A stretch of DNA of 64,000 nt from Arachis hypogaea (lineage: Eukaryota > Streptophyta > Magnoliopsida > Fabales > Fabaceae). The notes beneath the pieces are model-generated. The model made no database searches. It was not told where the DNA came from and was given only the letters and a program-made list of their open reading frames with translations. Both the position numbers and the translations under genes were made by a program. Location of the stretch: NCBI RefSeq assembly GCF_003086295.3, contig NC_092042.1, positions 42,530,137 through 42,594,136 on the forward strand, in the 5' to 3' direction. Shown piece by piece: positions 11,461 to 22,285 of the stretch. How positions within the stretch are numbered: position 1 is the stretch's first letter; every line of letters starts with the position of its first letter.

Positions 11461-11639
11461 CCTACTTTTCATTTTTTTTATATTTTATCTACTTCATGAT
11501 CATTAGTATGTAGTAACTATGCCTTAAAGATTATGAATAATTCCATGAATCCTTCACCTCTCTTAAATGAAAATTTTTTTTAAAAAAAAAAAAGAACAAG
11601 AAGTACATGAATTTCAAATTTATCCTTGAATTTAGTTTA

Positions 11640-12480
11640 ATTATATTGATGTGGTGACAATACTTCTTGCTTTCTGAATGAATGCTTAAACAGTGCATAT
11701 TTTTGATCTTGTTGTTTATGATTGTTAAAATTGTTGGCTCTTAAAAGAATGATGAACAAGGAGAAATGTTATTGACAATCTGAAAAATCATGAATTTGAT
11801 TCTTGAAGCAAGAGAAAGCAGTGAAAAAGAAAGCTTGCGAAAAAAAAAGAGAAAGTGGCGAAAAAAAATAGAAAGAAAAAGAAAAAGCAAGCAGAAAAAG
11901 CCAATAGCCCTTAAAACCAAAAGGCAAGGGTAAAAAGGATCCAAGGCTTTGAGCATCAATGGATAGGAGGGCCCAAGGAAATAAAATCCAGGCCTAAGCG
12001 GCTAAATCAAGCTGTCCCTAACCATGTGCTTGTGTCATGAAGGTCCAAGTGAAAAGCTTGAGACTGAGTGGTTAAAGTCGTGATCCAAAGCAAAAAGAGT
12101 GTGCTTAAGAGCTCTGGACACCACTAACTGGGGACTCTAGCAAAGCTGAGTCACAATCTGAAAAGGTTCACCCAGTTATGTGTCTGTGGCATTTATGTAT
12201 CCGGTGGTAATATTGGAAAACAAAATGCTTAGGGCCACGGCCAAGACTCATAAGTAGCTGTGTTCAAGAATCAACATGCTTAACTAGGAGAGTCAATAAC
12301 ACTATCTGAAATTCTGAGTTCCCAGAGACGCCAATCACTCTGAACTTCAAAGGAAAAAGTGAGATGCCAAAACTATTCAGGAGCAAAAAGCTACAAGTCC
12401 CGCTCATCTAATTAAATTAATATTCATTGATATTCTGAAATTTATAGTATATTCTCTTCTTTTATCCTATTTGATTTTCA
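11640..12480 (+). other. Conserved 3' noncoding block of T5
   Basis: This stretch has no ORF but is closely similar to 24800-23971 (T6, minus), 38345-39160 (T7), 44400-45136 and 52536-53273 (T9). It holds two related units, one with ATGTGCTTGTGTCATGAAGG (12025), the other with TATGTGTCTGTGGCATTTAT (12178), each followed by a similar string ending in aagtg/aagtag phrases. An A/G-rich tract (11810-11900) lies before them. Confidence 0.6.
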
Positions 12481-12516
12481 GTTGCTTGGGGACAAGCAAC
12501 AATTTAAGTTTGGTGT
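12481..12516 (+). promoter_or_regulatory. Hairpin plus AAGTTTGGTGT before the T5 3' LTR
   Basis: GTTGCTTG (12481-12488) and CAAGCAAC (12493-12500) form a perfect 8 bp stem with loop GGGA. AAGTTTGGTGT follows at 12506-12516 and the LTR begins at 12519. This is where the polypurine tract for plus-strand priming should be, yet no purine run touches the LTR. Confidence 0.7.
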
Positions 12517-12518
12517 TG

Positions 12519-14311
12519 TGATGAGCGGATAATTTATACGCTTTTTGGCATTGTTTTTATATAGTTTTTAGTAAGTTTGAGCTACTCTTAGGGATGTTTT
12601 CATTAGTTTTTATGTTAAATTCACATTTCTGGACTTTACTATGAGTTTGTGTGTTTTTCTGTGATTTCAGGTAATTTCTGACTGGAATTGAGGGACTTGA
12701 GCAAAACTCTGAAGAAGGCTGACAAAAGGACTGCTGATGCTGTTGGAATCTGACCTCCCTGCACTCGAAATGGATTTTCTGGAGCTACAGAACTCCAATT
12801 GGCGCGCTCTCAACGGCGTTGTAAAGTAGACATCCAGGGCTTTCCAGCAATATATAATAGTCCATACTTTATTCGAAGAATGACGACGTAACTTGGCGTT
12901 AAACTCCAAGTTCATGCTGCTGTCTGGAGTTAAACGCCAGAAAAACGTCATGATCCGGAGTTGAACGCCCAAAACACGTCATAACCTGGAGTTTGACGCC
13001 AAGAAATGCCTCAGCTCGTGGATTGATCAAGCTCAGCCCAAACATACACCAAGTGGGCCCCGGAAGTGGATTTATGCATCAATTACTTACTCATGTAAAC
13101 CCTAAGTAGCTAGTCTAGTATATATAGGACATTTATCTATTGTATTAGACATCTTTTGACCACTTTAAGTCTTTGATCATTCGGTCACTTGATCATGGAG
13201 AGGGCTGGCCATTCGGCCATGCCTGAACCTCTTTTGCTTATGTATTTCTCAACGGTGGAGTTTCTGCACACCATAGATTAAGGGTGTGGAGCTCTGCTGT
13301 ACCTCAAGTATTAATGCAATTCTATTGTCTTTTATTCAAATCTCTTTTATTCTTATTCTAAGATATTCATTCGTACCCAAGAACATGATGAATGTGATGA
13401 GTTAGATAACCCTCATTATTATTCTCACTTATGAACGCGCGTGATTGACAACCACTTCCGTTCTACATGCAACAAAGAGCTTGAATGTGTATCTCTTAGA
13501 TTCCCCAACAGAATCTTCGTGGTATAAGCTAGATGGATGGCGGCATTTATGAGGATCCGGAAAGTCTCACCTTGTCTGTGGTATTCCGAGTAGGATCCTG
13601 GGAATCCGGAAAGTCTAACCTTGTCTGTGGTATTCCGAGTAGGATTCCGGTAATGAATGACTGTGACGTGCTTCAAACTTGTAACCTGCTGGGCGTTAGT
13701 GACAGACGCAAAAGAGGGATTCTATTCCAGTAGGGGAGGGAACCAACCGGTGATTAGCCGTACTGTGACAGAGTGCGTGAGCATTAGTTTTCACTGCGAG
13801 GATGGGATGTAGCCATCAGCCATGGGTGATGCCTCCAGACTGGTTAGCTGTGCGAGTGACAGCCGCATAGGATATTTCCCCGAGAGGAAGAAAGTAGCCA
13901 CAGTTGATGGTGAACCCTATACAAAGCTTGCCATGGAAAGGAGTAAGAAGGACTGAGTAGAAGCAGTAGGAGAGCAGGTGTCCCTGGGCTCTACAGCATC
14001 TCCATCCGCTTATCTGAAATTCCAACCAATGAATCTGCATAAGTATTCTATCCCTTTTTATTATTCCTTTTTTTATTCATTCCAATAATCACAATTACCC
14101 TTTAATCTCCCTAACTGAGATTTGCAAGGTGACCATAGCTTGCTTCATACCAACAATCTCTGTGGATTCGACCCTTACTCACGTAAGGTTTATTACTTGG
14201 ACGACCCAGTACACTTGCTGGTTAGTTGAACGGAGTTGTGAAAATAAACAGTGCCCTAAGAGTAAATATATGCTAAAGCTCAAAAGATAGTAATCACAAT
14301 TTCGTCCACCA
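12519..14311 (+). repeat. 3' LTR of T5
   Basis: 1793 bp, TGATGAGCGG to CCACCA, with the same landmarks as the 5' copy: palindromes about 12893-13003, TATA box 13119-13126, 49 bp duplication near 13555-13652. It is followed by the target duplication CCCAG. Confidence 0.93.
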
Positions 14312-14332
14312 CCCAGCTCCTGTCGTGCCACA

Positions 14333-14440
14333 CCCATGTGATTGTTTGAGAACTCCTCTGGACTTCAGTACTGGCGTGCCACGCCAGTGCATTTTTGTGG
14401 TGTTTGCTCCAAGTGGCATGCCAGTTTCACACGCCCAGCT
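14333..14440. repeat. GGCGTGCCACGCC palindrome array in the T4 LTR (second part)
   Basis: Three more units (near 14325, 14371 and 14413) continue the array broken at 7783 by T5. The rest up to 14620 is the first part of the T4 LTR on the minus strand and has no gene. Confidence 0.8.
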
Positions 14441-14620
14441 TATTTTGTTGTTTTCTTCCCATTTTTGATGTCTTTTTCACCTGTAATTCAGCATAACTCA
14501 TTTCAAAACAATGTTCTAAAATATTCATCAATTATTGCATGAATTGCAATGATCAAATGAGATTATTCACTTTTGTGGTCCTTTTTATGCAAGAAAAAAG
14601 GTAGATGATGCAAGTCATCA

Positions 14621-14655
14621 CAACACCAAACTTAGCTTTGCTTGTCCCAAGCAAA
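14621..14655 (-). promoter_or_regulatory. Hairpin plus AAGTTTGGTGTTG before the T4 3' LTR
   Basis: On the minus strand TTTGCTTG and CAAGCAAA (14655-14637) make an 8 bp stem around GGA. GCTAAGTTTGGTGTTG follows, then the LTR at 14620. Compared with T5 and T9 the outer pair is T-A in place of G-C, a compensated change. Confidence 0.7.
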
Positions 14656-15589
14656 TCATTGTGAGTAGTCCTTTTATGAATTGAGGCTTTGACCCCTAAT
14701 GGATGCAAGAATGACTAAAGGTAGGACTAAGTATTTAACATATGCATGGATATTTTTGTCTTAATGTCATAGATAGCTTCTAGATCTTAGAGAGTTCTTT
14801 CAAATGTGGGCTTCAAGGGTCCTCTTTATTGATTGTCCCCTTGAAGTAGTAAGAGTTATTTCATCTTCTTTTTGGCCGTTCTTTTCTTTTTGTTTATTGA
14901 CCACGACTCTAAGTGTTTTGTCTTAAGACAACCCTTTAGTTAGGCTTTCAATTAGCACTCCCAAACTAGTTGGCTTTAAGGTACTAGGTGTTGAAACACC
15001 CCTAAGAATTTACTTGTCCAAGTCTCTTCTTGACATATCTTCACCACAAGCATCTACTAGGGTTTTAAACTATTTTGACCTTTTCAATTTCCTTTTTATC
15101 CTAGTAGTTGATGCTCAGAGCCTTGGGTCTTTATTGCTTACTACTTCTTGGTTCTATAGATGTTCAAGGAATACCTTTTAACCTTCACTTGTCATACCTT
15201 CTAAGACTAGCTGCCTATCATGACTCATTTTCCTTTCAATTCATTCAAGGTTCTACACTTAGTTCCTTATCCTTTAGTTTTTGAATGATCTCTCTTGTTC
15301 TTGGGCTCTTTCACTATTGCTCTTGCACAACTCACAACAACTCTTTATGGAGACAAACTATTCTTTACTGTTATTGGAAAAAGACTTGAAATTAACATTG
15401 CATTTACTTTCTTGTAATTCAAAGGACTCACAAAAGACTTTAATCATAAGAAAGCTAAATTCTCAAACATAAACTATCCTAATGTTGCAATTTATTATCA
15501 CATAGAAAATAAAACAGAGAGACAAAAACTTAAACATGATTCAGAATTTAGAGAATGTCAACCATGGGACTTAACAACCTTGAGCAGCT
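14656..15589 (-). other. 3' noncoding block of T4
   Basis: No gene is seen. On the minus strand the part around 15000-14930 (CTTAGGGGTG, ACACCTAGTACCTT, AACTAGTTTGGGAGTG) is clearly related to 63709-63760 of T11, so T4 and T11 share a version of the block that differs from that of T5, T6, T7 and T9. Confidence 0.55.
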
Positions 15590-17158
15590 TCAATTCATTG
15601 GCCCCTTTCCTTTGTCTTTCTTCTTAGACGGGGATGAGTCATCTTTCTTGGAGGATCCTTCTTGTGCTTTAGTGTCTTTGGGTTTCCAAAATCCTAGCCT
15701 TCGCATGTAGTTCTTTTCATCCTCCTTGTGCTTGGCCAGAATTTCTTCTTGTCTTGCGCTCAACTCCTCCATTCCTTGCATGAATGTTGGATATCCTGGG
15801 TTTAGAGCGGCCACAGCATTACACAAGTGATTCAGCTTCGCTTGTGTGTTTATGTCATATTGCCTCCTTGAGATGGTTCTGGCATCATAAAGGTGTTTGA
15901 ACTCAGTAAGGTTTCTCTACTGCCATTTGTTTTGCTCCACTATCTTGTTGAGTGCACTTTGTATTTCTCCCCAGTCAAACTAGTCTTGCTGCTCCTTCAG
16001 TTGCTCAATACTTCCTTGGAGTTATTGCATGTTCTCATTCATGTGGTCCCATTGTTGTTGTTGCTCTCTGAGTTAGTTGACATCTTCTCTTAAGTGGTGG
16101 ATATCTCCTATTCATCTGGTGTATGTCTCCTTGTAGTTGTTCCCAATTGAATCCTTCAGGGAATTGTTGGTATTGTTGATATGATGGTGGTGGTTGAAGT
16201 ACTAGAAAATGTGGTTGCTCCTCTACCTCTTCTTCCTCTTCTTGTTGTTGAGGCCCTTGTTGGGGTACATGAGCATGAGCTCTATGCTTCCTAGCCCTTT
16301 GAAGTGGGTTAACAGCTATCACTTTAGCCATTTTCTTGGCGGTTATAGGCTTGTCTTGCTTCACTAGCACTTCATCAATGATCTTTTCAACTCCAGCTTC
16401 ATCACACAGCCTTTGTATGATGCTGGGGAATGCCAACCTTGTGTTGTCACTGGTGTTTTTCAGCACTTTGTTGATGTTGTTGGCAATCAATTCCCCAACA
16501 TTGACGTTCTCACCTCTCATTATGCTATAGATGAGCACGACTCTCTCTTTGGTCACCTCTAAAGTGTTGGATGTGGGGATTAAGGATCTTCTCACAAATT
16601 CCAGCCACCCTCTAGCTTGGGGGCTCAAATCCCTTCTTCTCAATTGGTTGGGTATCTCATCCTTGTCATTTATCCATTGCACATTCAACACGCAGATTTT
16701 ATTGAGGATTTCATCAAATCCTGGATCTTGTTGCTTCATCTTTTCCTTAAAGCTCTGAGTGGAGCTTGTCTACTTCACCATCAGCATCCTTTCTATGCTG
16801 GAGGGGCTATAATCAATGGACTTCCCGCTCACATAGCTAATATAGCCATAGGGTTGTCCTAGCTGAGCCACAACATTAGCATAAAACTCCCTCACCAATC
16901 TCCCTACCACCTTCCTTGGTGGGTTGCATAGGAGTGCCCAGCTCTATTGTTAATCTTAATGTTGATCTCAAGATGCTCGTTCCTCCCTAGTTGAAAACCC
17001 ACTTCTGGAATGATTCCCCTCTCACTCACCTAACCATAAAACTGGTTTTGGATGAATGATGAGAGGAACTTATACTCATTAAAGCCCGAACTTGAGGATT
17101 CAGAGGTTGGCTCCTTAGTCTTCCTTTTCTTTGATGCTGAGGTTTTTGGTGGTGCCAT
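15590..17158 (-). pseudogene. T4 ORF3, plant-retrotransposon ORF3 protein, broken
   Basis: The ATG at 17158 begins a Lys/Ser-rich N-terminus (MAPPKTSASKKRKTKEPTSE). A stop comes after about 42 codons (near 17030), and a frameshift follows. The best preserved part (16739-16035) carries RGWLEFVRRSLIPTSN and the block VLIYSIMRGENVNVGELI, which match ORF3 of T6 and T11, then a Glu/Gln-rich linker and a low-complexity coiled region. The C-terminal part (15826-15590) ends in a lysine-rich tail. The function of this family is unknown. A TATA box and hairpin lie upstream (17412, 17276). Confidence 0.72.
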
Positions 17159-17242
17159 TAGGGTAAGAGAGGGTGTTTTAAAAAAAATTTGAGGGATGAG
17201 AGATGTTGCAAGGGAATGCAAGCAAAACAAAGTTTTGCTCCA

Positions 17243-17276
17243 ACACCAAACTTAAAGCTTGATTGTCCCAATCAAG
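17243..17276 (-). promoter_or_regulatory. Hairpin plus AAGTTTGGTGT upstream of T4 ORF3
   Basis: On the minus strand CTTGATTG and CAATCAAG (17276-17258) form a perfect 8 bp stem around GGA. AAGTTTGGTGT follows at 17253-17243, 85 bases before the ORF3 start. The stem bases differ at several positions from the T6, T7 and T9 counterparts, yet all pairs are kept. Confidence 0.7.
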
Positions 17277-17404
17277 AAAAAGAAGTAGGAAAAGAAGGTA
17301 TGGAAAAGAAGAAAGAGATGAAAAGAAAGAAGAAATTGCTGGGGTTCTTTTCGTATGTGAGGTTGGGGTTTGAAGTGTGAAGAGAGGTGGGAAAAAGGTA
17401 GGGG

Positions 17405-17412
17405 CTTTTATA
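17405..17412 (-). promoter_or_regulatory. Internal TATA box upstream of T4 ORF3
   Basis: TATAAAAG on the minus strand lies about 250 bases before the ORF3 ATG, in a CA/CT-rich setting. TATATAAA occupies the same place in T6, T9 and T11, which suggests that ORF3 had its own promoter. Confidence 0.5.
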
Positions 17413-18331
17413 GAGGTGGAAAATGTGGATCGAGTGGTGGGAAGAGATGCAATTCAATGTTTTCCCACTTGGGGAGTGGCGCTTAGCGTGGGAAGAGGCG
17501 CCAACCCTATCCCTCTTTGCTTCCTGCATGTTTCGAGGTCCCAAGTGCAAGTACATTTTGACTTCTTTGCTTTATGTGCTACCAATCACGTGGGCCCCTT
17601 TCTCTCACCTGAAAATGAAACTGAAACCCCATCAGTAATACCAAAAGAACCCTCCAAATTCCTTTTTAATATGAGTGAATGAATTTACAACTGATGGGTG
17701 TCCCTTGGGACACCAAACTTAATCCCATTGCATCTTAATAAATTGGGTTCATCATTGGGTTTTTAATGTGTTCATACGAGGTAAAATGATACTAATCCTT
17801 CCATATTTTTCTAATTCTAACCTCTTATGAACACAATTTAACCAATTTATGCTCTTACCAATGTATTAAATGCTTCCAAATTGAGTAATATTGGGCCTGC
17901 TTAGGTGATCCTTGTGTGGTGGTGGCCACACCAACCTTAATCTCTGGGCTTACTCTTCAAAATTAATTTATCAAAATGATGGTAAGCCTAGATTAAGTGG
18001 TTAAATGGCCACACCAAACTTAGCTTTTTAGCTAGTTCTCAACCCAATTACTCATCATCAGTAAATGTATTCATCAAATTACATTTCCAGAATAGAAGGA
18101 ATGAAGTGTAAGGGTCTTCTACTTATCAAAACTGACATTAAACTTCCTAATCTACCACTTGCGATCTACTTCTAAATGGCATTGCGACACAAATGTGAAA
18201 CTGAACTAAACTATCTAAATAGACAAAATTAAGCTACTTCTAAGAAAATAGTAAATAAAAAGGATATAGGGTGTTGGGGTGCCTCCTAACTAGCGCTTCT
18301 TTATTGTCACTAGCTTGACACTCTTCCATCT
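17413..18331 (-). other. Noncoding stretch between pol and ORF3 of T4
   Basis: No ORF is supported. On the minus strand it contains the post-pol hairpin (18290-18273) and AAGTTTGGTGT-type motifs at about 18012, 17925 (variant) and 17711. Confidence 0.6.
18273..18290 (-). promoter_or_regulatory. AGGCAA-loop hairpin after T4 pol
   Basis: On the minus strand GTTAGG and CCCAAC enclose the loop AGGCAC, with one A-C mismatch in the stem. GCGCT precedes it, as in AAGCGCTT of the other elements. It lies about 40 bases after the pol end. Confidence 0.6.
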
Positions 18332-21300
18332 TTAGTTGAGCTCGTAGCTCACTCTCTGCTCCTCCAAAGAGCCTCCCAAGTAGTGTTTCAGTCTATGGCC
18401 ATTGATAGTGAAAGTTCTCTGAGTCTTGTCCTCTATAATCTCTACATGACCATAGGAAAACACTTTGAGTATGGTAAAGGGTCCTGACCATCGAGACTTA
18501 AGTTTTCTAGGGAAGAACTTGAGTCTTGAATTGTACAACGACACCTTTTGTACTTCAGTGAACTCCCTTCTCGCTATCCTCTGATCATGCCATTTTTTTG
18601 TGTTCTCTTTGTAGATTTTTGCATTCATATGCTTGGTTCCTGAACTCTTCCAGTTCATTGAGTTGCATAAGTCTCCTTTCTCCAGCAGCTTGCTCATCAA
18701 AGTTTAGCATTTTTAGAGCCCAGAATGCTCTATATTCAAGCTCAACTGGTAAGTGACAAGCCTTGCCATATACTAGTTGGTATGGAGACATCCCAATGGG
18801 TGTCTTATAGGCTGTCCTGTAGGCCCATAAGGCATCATCCAACTTCTTGGACCAATCCTTTCTTGAGCTTCCAACAATTTTTTCAAGAATTCTTTTTAGT
18901 TCCCTGTTTGAAATCTCGACTTGTTCGTTGGAATGTGGGTGGTATGGAGTTGCCACCTTGTGCTTGACTCCATACCTGAGAAGGAGTGTCTCAAGTTGTT
19001 TGTTGCAGAAGTGTGTCCCTCCATCACTAATGAGGGCTCTAGGAACTCCAAATCTGTTGAAGATGTTCCTTCTCAAGAAGCTTATTACAATCTTGTTGTC
19101 ATTTGTCGCAGTGGCTATGGCTTCTACCCATCTTGAAACATAATCGACAGCCACCAATTTGTAACTATTTGAGTGGGAAGATGGGAAGGGTCCCATAAAG
19201 TCAATTCCCCAAACATCAAATAGTTCAAGCTCTAGTATGAATTACTGTGGTATCTCATTTCTCTTGGTTAGGTTACCGGCTCTTTGGCATTCATCACATA
19301 TTAACACCAATTCTTTAGCATCCTTGAACATTGTTGGCCAGTAAAATTTGGATTGAAGCACCTTTGCTGCATTTCTTTCTCTACTGAAGTGGCCTCCATA
19401 TGCGGATCCATGGCACTGCCAAAGTACTTCCTGCCCTTCCTCATGGGAGACACACCTTCTTAAGATTCCATCAGCACACTTTTTGAATAAATAGGGGTCA
19501 TCCCATATGTAGTGTTTGGCATCTTTGATTAGCTTTCTCCTCATGTGTTTGTTGATGTTGGTTGGTAGTTCCCCAATAGCCTTGAAGTTAGCTATGTATG
19601 CAAACTAAGGGGCTACTTGGATCATCATCAACTGCTCATCAGGGAAGCTCTCATTCACTGCAAATTGGTGTGCTTTTTCTTCTCCTTGTGGAATCCTTGA
19701 GAGGTGGTCAACCACTTTATTCTCTGCTCCACTCCTGTCCTTAATCTCAATGTCAAACTCTTGGAGTAGCAGGATCCATCTTATTAATCTGGGCTTAGAT
19801 TCTTGTTTGGTAAGTAAGTACTTGAGTGCTACATGATCAGTGAATACAATTACTTTAGAGCCAATAAGATATTATCTAAACTTGGCAAAAGCAAAGACTA
19901 TGGATAAAAGTTCTTTCTCTGTAGTGGTGTAGTTCCTTTTATTCTCATTAAGGACCTTGCTAGCATAGTAAATAACATGTACTAGCTTGTCTTTCCTCTG
20001 TCCTAGAACGACACAATAGAAAAATCAGATGCATCATATATCCCAACTAGGTGGTGCTATAATAGATGCAGAGGAGAGTCTATTCTTAAGTTCATCAAAG
20101 GCTACTATGCACTCTCTATCAAAGACAAAAGGGGTATTTGAGACAAGTAGGTTGCTAAGAGGTTTTGCAATCTTTGAAAAATCTTTAATAAACCTCCTAT
20201 AGAACCCAGCGTGTCCCAAAAAACTCCTGATTACCTTGACATTGCAAGGTAGAGGTAACTTCTCTATTACTTCCACCTTTGCATTGTCCACTTCTATGCC
20301 ATTTTTAGAAATCTTGTGACCAAGAACCACCCCCTCAGTTACCATAAAATGGCACTTCTCCCAGTTCAAAACCAGGTTGGTTTCTTGGCACCTTTTTAGC
20401 ACCAGGACAAGATGACATAGGCAATCAAAATATGAGTTTCCAAACACGGAAATGTCGTCCATCAACACTACTTTGAACTTCTCAACCATGTCAGAAAAGA
20501 TGGAGAGCATTCACCTTTGGAATGTTGCAGGTGCATTGCACAATCCAAAGGGCATTCTCCTATAAGCAAAGACTCCATAGGGACAAGTAAAAGATGTTTT
20601 CTCCTGGTCCTTAGGATCTACAACTATTTGGTTGTAGCCAGAGTAACCATCTAGGAAGCAGTAGTATTCATGCCCTCCGAGTCTTTCAAGCATCTGGTCC
20701 ATGAAGGGCAGGGGAAAGTGGTATTTCCGGGTAGCTTCATTGAGTTTCCGATAGTCAATGCACATATGCCATCCCGTCACTGTCCTTGTGGGTGTCACTT
20801 CATTATTTTCATTTGACACAACGGTGATCCCTCCCTTCTTTGGGACTACTTGCACCGGGCTTACCCAAGAGCTGTCTAAGATGGGGTAAATCACCCTTGC
20901 TTGCCACAACTTCAACATTTCTTTTTGAACCACTTCATTCATGGTTGGATTCAGCCTCCTTTGTTGTTGCCTTGAAGGTTTGGCATCTTCTTCAAGTAGG
21001 ATCTTGTGCATGCATATTGGAGGACTGATCCCTTTTAAATCTGAAAGTGTCTAGCCTATAGCATCCTTGTGTTGTCTCAGCACTTGGATAAGTTCCTCTT
21101 CTTGTTCTTTACTCAAGCTTGAATTTATGATCATTGGGTAAGTGTTGTTGTCACCCAAGTATGCATATTTCAAGCTTGGTGGTAGGGTCTTCAGCTCTAA
21201 TTTAGGTACCTCCACTTCCTTGTTATCCTTATAGTTCAACATGTCCGAATTTTTCCTGGTTCCTTGTGATAGTTCTCCACTTGATGCTTGTTGTTCTAAC

Positions 21301-21838
21301 TCCATAGTTCCTTCAAATTGTTCTTCTTCCAAAACTCCTTGAACTATGTGTTCGATGGTGTCTACCATCATGCACTCTCCTATGCTCATTGCCTTAAAGA
21401 CGTTGAAGACCATCTTTTCTTCATGCAATCTCAAGACTAGTTCCCCTTTTTGCACATCAATGATGGCTCCAGCAGTAGCTAGGAATGGCCTTCCTAGGAT
21501 GATTGATGTGTTAGCCTCTTCTTCCATATCTAGCACAACAAACTCGGCTGGGAAAATGAATTCTCCCACTTTCACCAACAAGTCTTCCACTACCCCATGT
21601 GGAAACTTAAATATTCTGTCAACCAATTGGAGAGCCATTCTTGTTGGTTTGGCCTCCTCAATCTTCATCCTCCTCATCATGGTTAGAGACATGAGATTGA
21701 TGCTGGCTCCCAGGTCACATAAGGCTTTTTCAATATTGATATCCCCTATGATGTAGGGGATTTGAAAACTTCCTGGGTCCTTCATTTTCTGAGGAAGTTT
21801 CTTTTGTATGATGGCACTACACTCCTCTGTCAGCACTA
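18332..21838 (-). pseudogene. pol: T4 pol: protease, reverse transcriptase, RNase H, integrase (decayed)
   Basis: Domains on the minus strand, in order: aspartic protease with ALCDLGAS and IILGRPFLATA (21836-21450); reverse transcriptase with GWHMCIDYRKLN, YCFLDGYSGYNQI, FAYRRMPFGLCNAP and the catalytic MDD (20462-20454, LMDDISVFG in place of the usual FMDD); RNase H, strongly decayed (about 20030-19560); integrase with the zinc-binding end CDECQRAGNL (19544-19242) and the DDE core [10 protein letters not shown] and [11 protein letters not shown] (19196-18585); and a C-terminal domain with LYNSRLKFFPRKLKSRW (18700-18332). Breaks include a stop near 21051, a stop at 20511 between RT motifs, several RNase H frameshifts, and a stop near 19242. 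The usual NGQAE of integrase is NEQVE. Ty3/gypsy order (RT before IN) is clear. These enzymes would copy and insert the element. Confidence 0.9.
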
Positions 21839-22285
21839 TGGTCTCTTTTTCTTCCCAGTTTTTTTTCTTGTCATGAGCTCCTTCAAAATTTTGGCATAAA
21901 GTGGCATTTTCTCTAATACTTCAGCAAATGGTATGTTGATTTGGAGCTTCTTGAAGATCTCTAAGAATCTAGAGAACTGGCCATCCTTCCCATCTTTCCT
22001 CAGCCTCTGTGGGTATGGTGTTTTTGGCACATAAGGCTTTAAGGTTGGCTTTGGTGAACGTGTGGCAGGGGCCTCTTCTTCGTTCTTGTTGCCATGTTTT
22101 TCTGCAACCTCTTCTACTTGGTTGCTCTTGCTTGTGGTTACTTCTTCGGTAACTTTTTCGCTTCTGAGTATAATAGCCTTGTATTTCCCTCTCGGATTGG
22201 CCATGGTGTCACTGGGAAATGTATGTGTGGGCATTGGAATCTGCTTGGATAGAATTTCCACCTGTGCTTCCAGCTTTGAGATTGC
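21836..22285 (-). pseudogene. gag: T4 gag, C-terminal remnant
   Basis: The reading frame runs into the T6 LTR at 22285, so only the C-terminal part is left. It has LEAQVEILSKQIP, the lysine-rich linker, and PYPQRLRKDGKDGQFSRFL before the protease. An extra A in an A-run near 21860 shifts the frame out of protease. The gag N-terminus is not found on the far side of T6, which points to a deletion. Confidence 0.75.

Larger units (their letters stand above)
7784..14311 (+). mobile_element. T5: complete non-autonomous LTR retrotransposon, FIDEL/Feral-like
   Basis: The 6528 bp element is flanked by a perfect CCCAG target duplication (7779-7783 and 14312-14316). It has a 5' LTR (7784-9579), a tRNA-Asp primer binding site (9586-9603), a 2.9 kb internal region, and a 3' LTR (12519-14311). 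The internal region has only the first codons of gag joined to pieces of ORF3 and no enzyme domains, so the element must have been mobilised by proteins from a relative. By eye the two LTRs differ at only about a dozen positions over 1.8 kb, so the insertion is recent. Confidence 0.93.
5703..14620 (-). repeat. 3' LTR of T4 (2385 bp when T5 is removed)
   Basis: On the minus strand the LTR begins TGATGACTTGCATCATC at 14620, directly after AAGTTTGGTGTTG, and ends GAATTCCAAACTCATCA at 5703. T5 (7784-14311) and one copy of its CCCAG duplication interrupt it. The LTR carries a long GGCGTGCCACGCC palindrome array. Near its end lies the phrase 'aatctctgtggatacgatcc', a counterpart of 'aatctctgtgggatcgaccc' in the other LTRs. 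The stretch 5740-6750 (LTR 3' part) contains no gene. Confidence 0.8.
5703..22285 (-). mobile_element. T4: Athila-like Ty3/gypsy retrotransposon, once autonomous, incomplete at its 5' end
   Basis: On the minus strand the order is: C-terminal gag (22285-21836), protease, reverse transcriptase, RNase H and integrase (21836-18332), post-pol hairpin (18290-18273), TATA box (17412-17405), ORF3 leader hairpin (17276-17258), ORF3 (17158-15590), 3' noncoding block, hairpin (14655-14637), then the 3' LTR (14620-5703). T5 is inserted in the LTR. The element is cut in gag at 22285 by T6, and I do not find the remaining gag, leader or 5' LTR elsewhere in the window. Order protease-RT-RNaseH-IN plus a third ORF after pol is the Athila-like arrangement. 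All coding parts are decayed. Confidence 0.85.

Noticed and set aside
21346..21756. Plus-strand ORF of 136 codons opposite T4 protease
   Set aside because: It is the antisense shadow of the protease and linker coding sequence.
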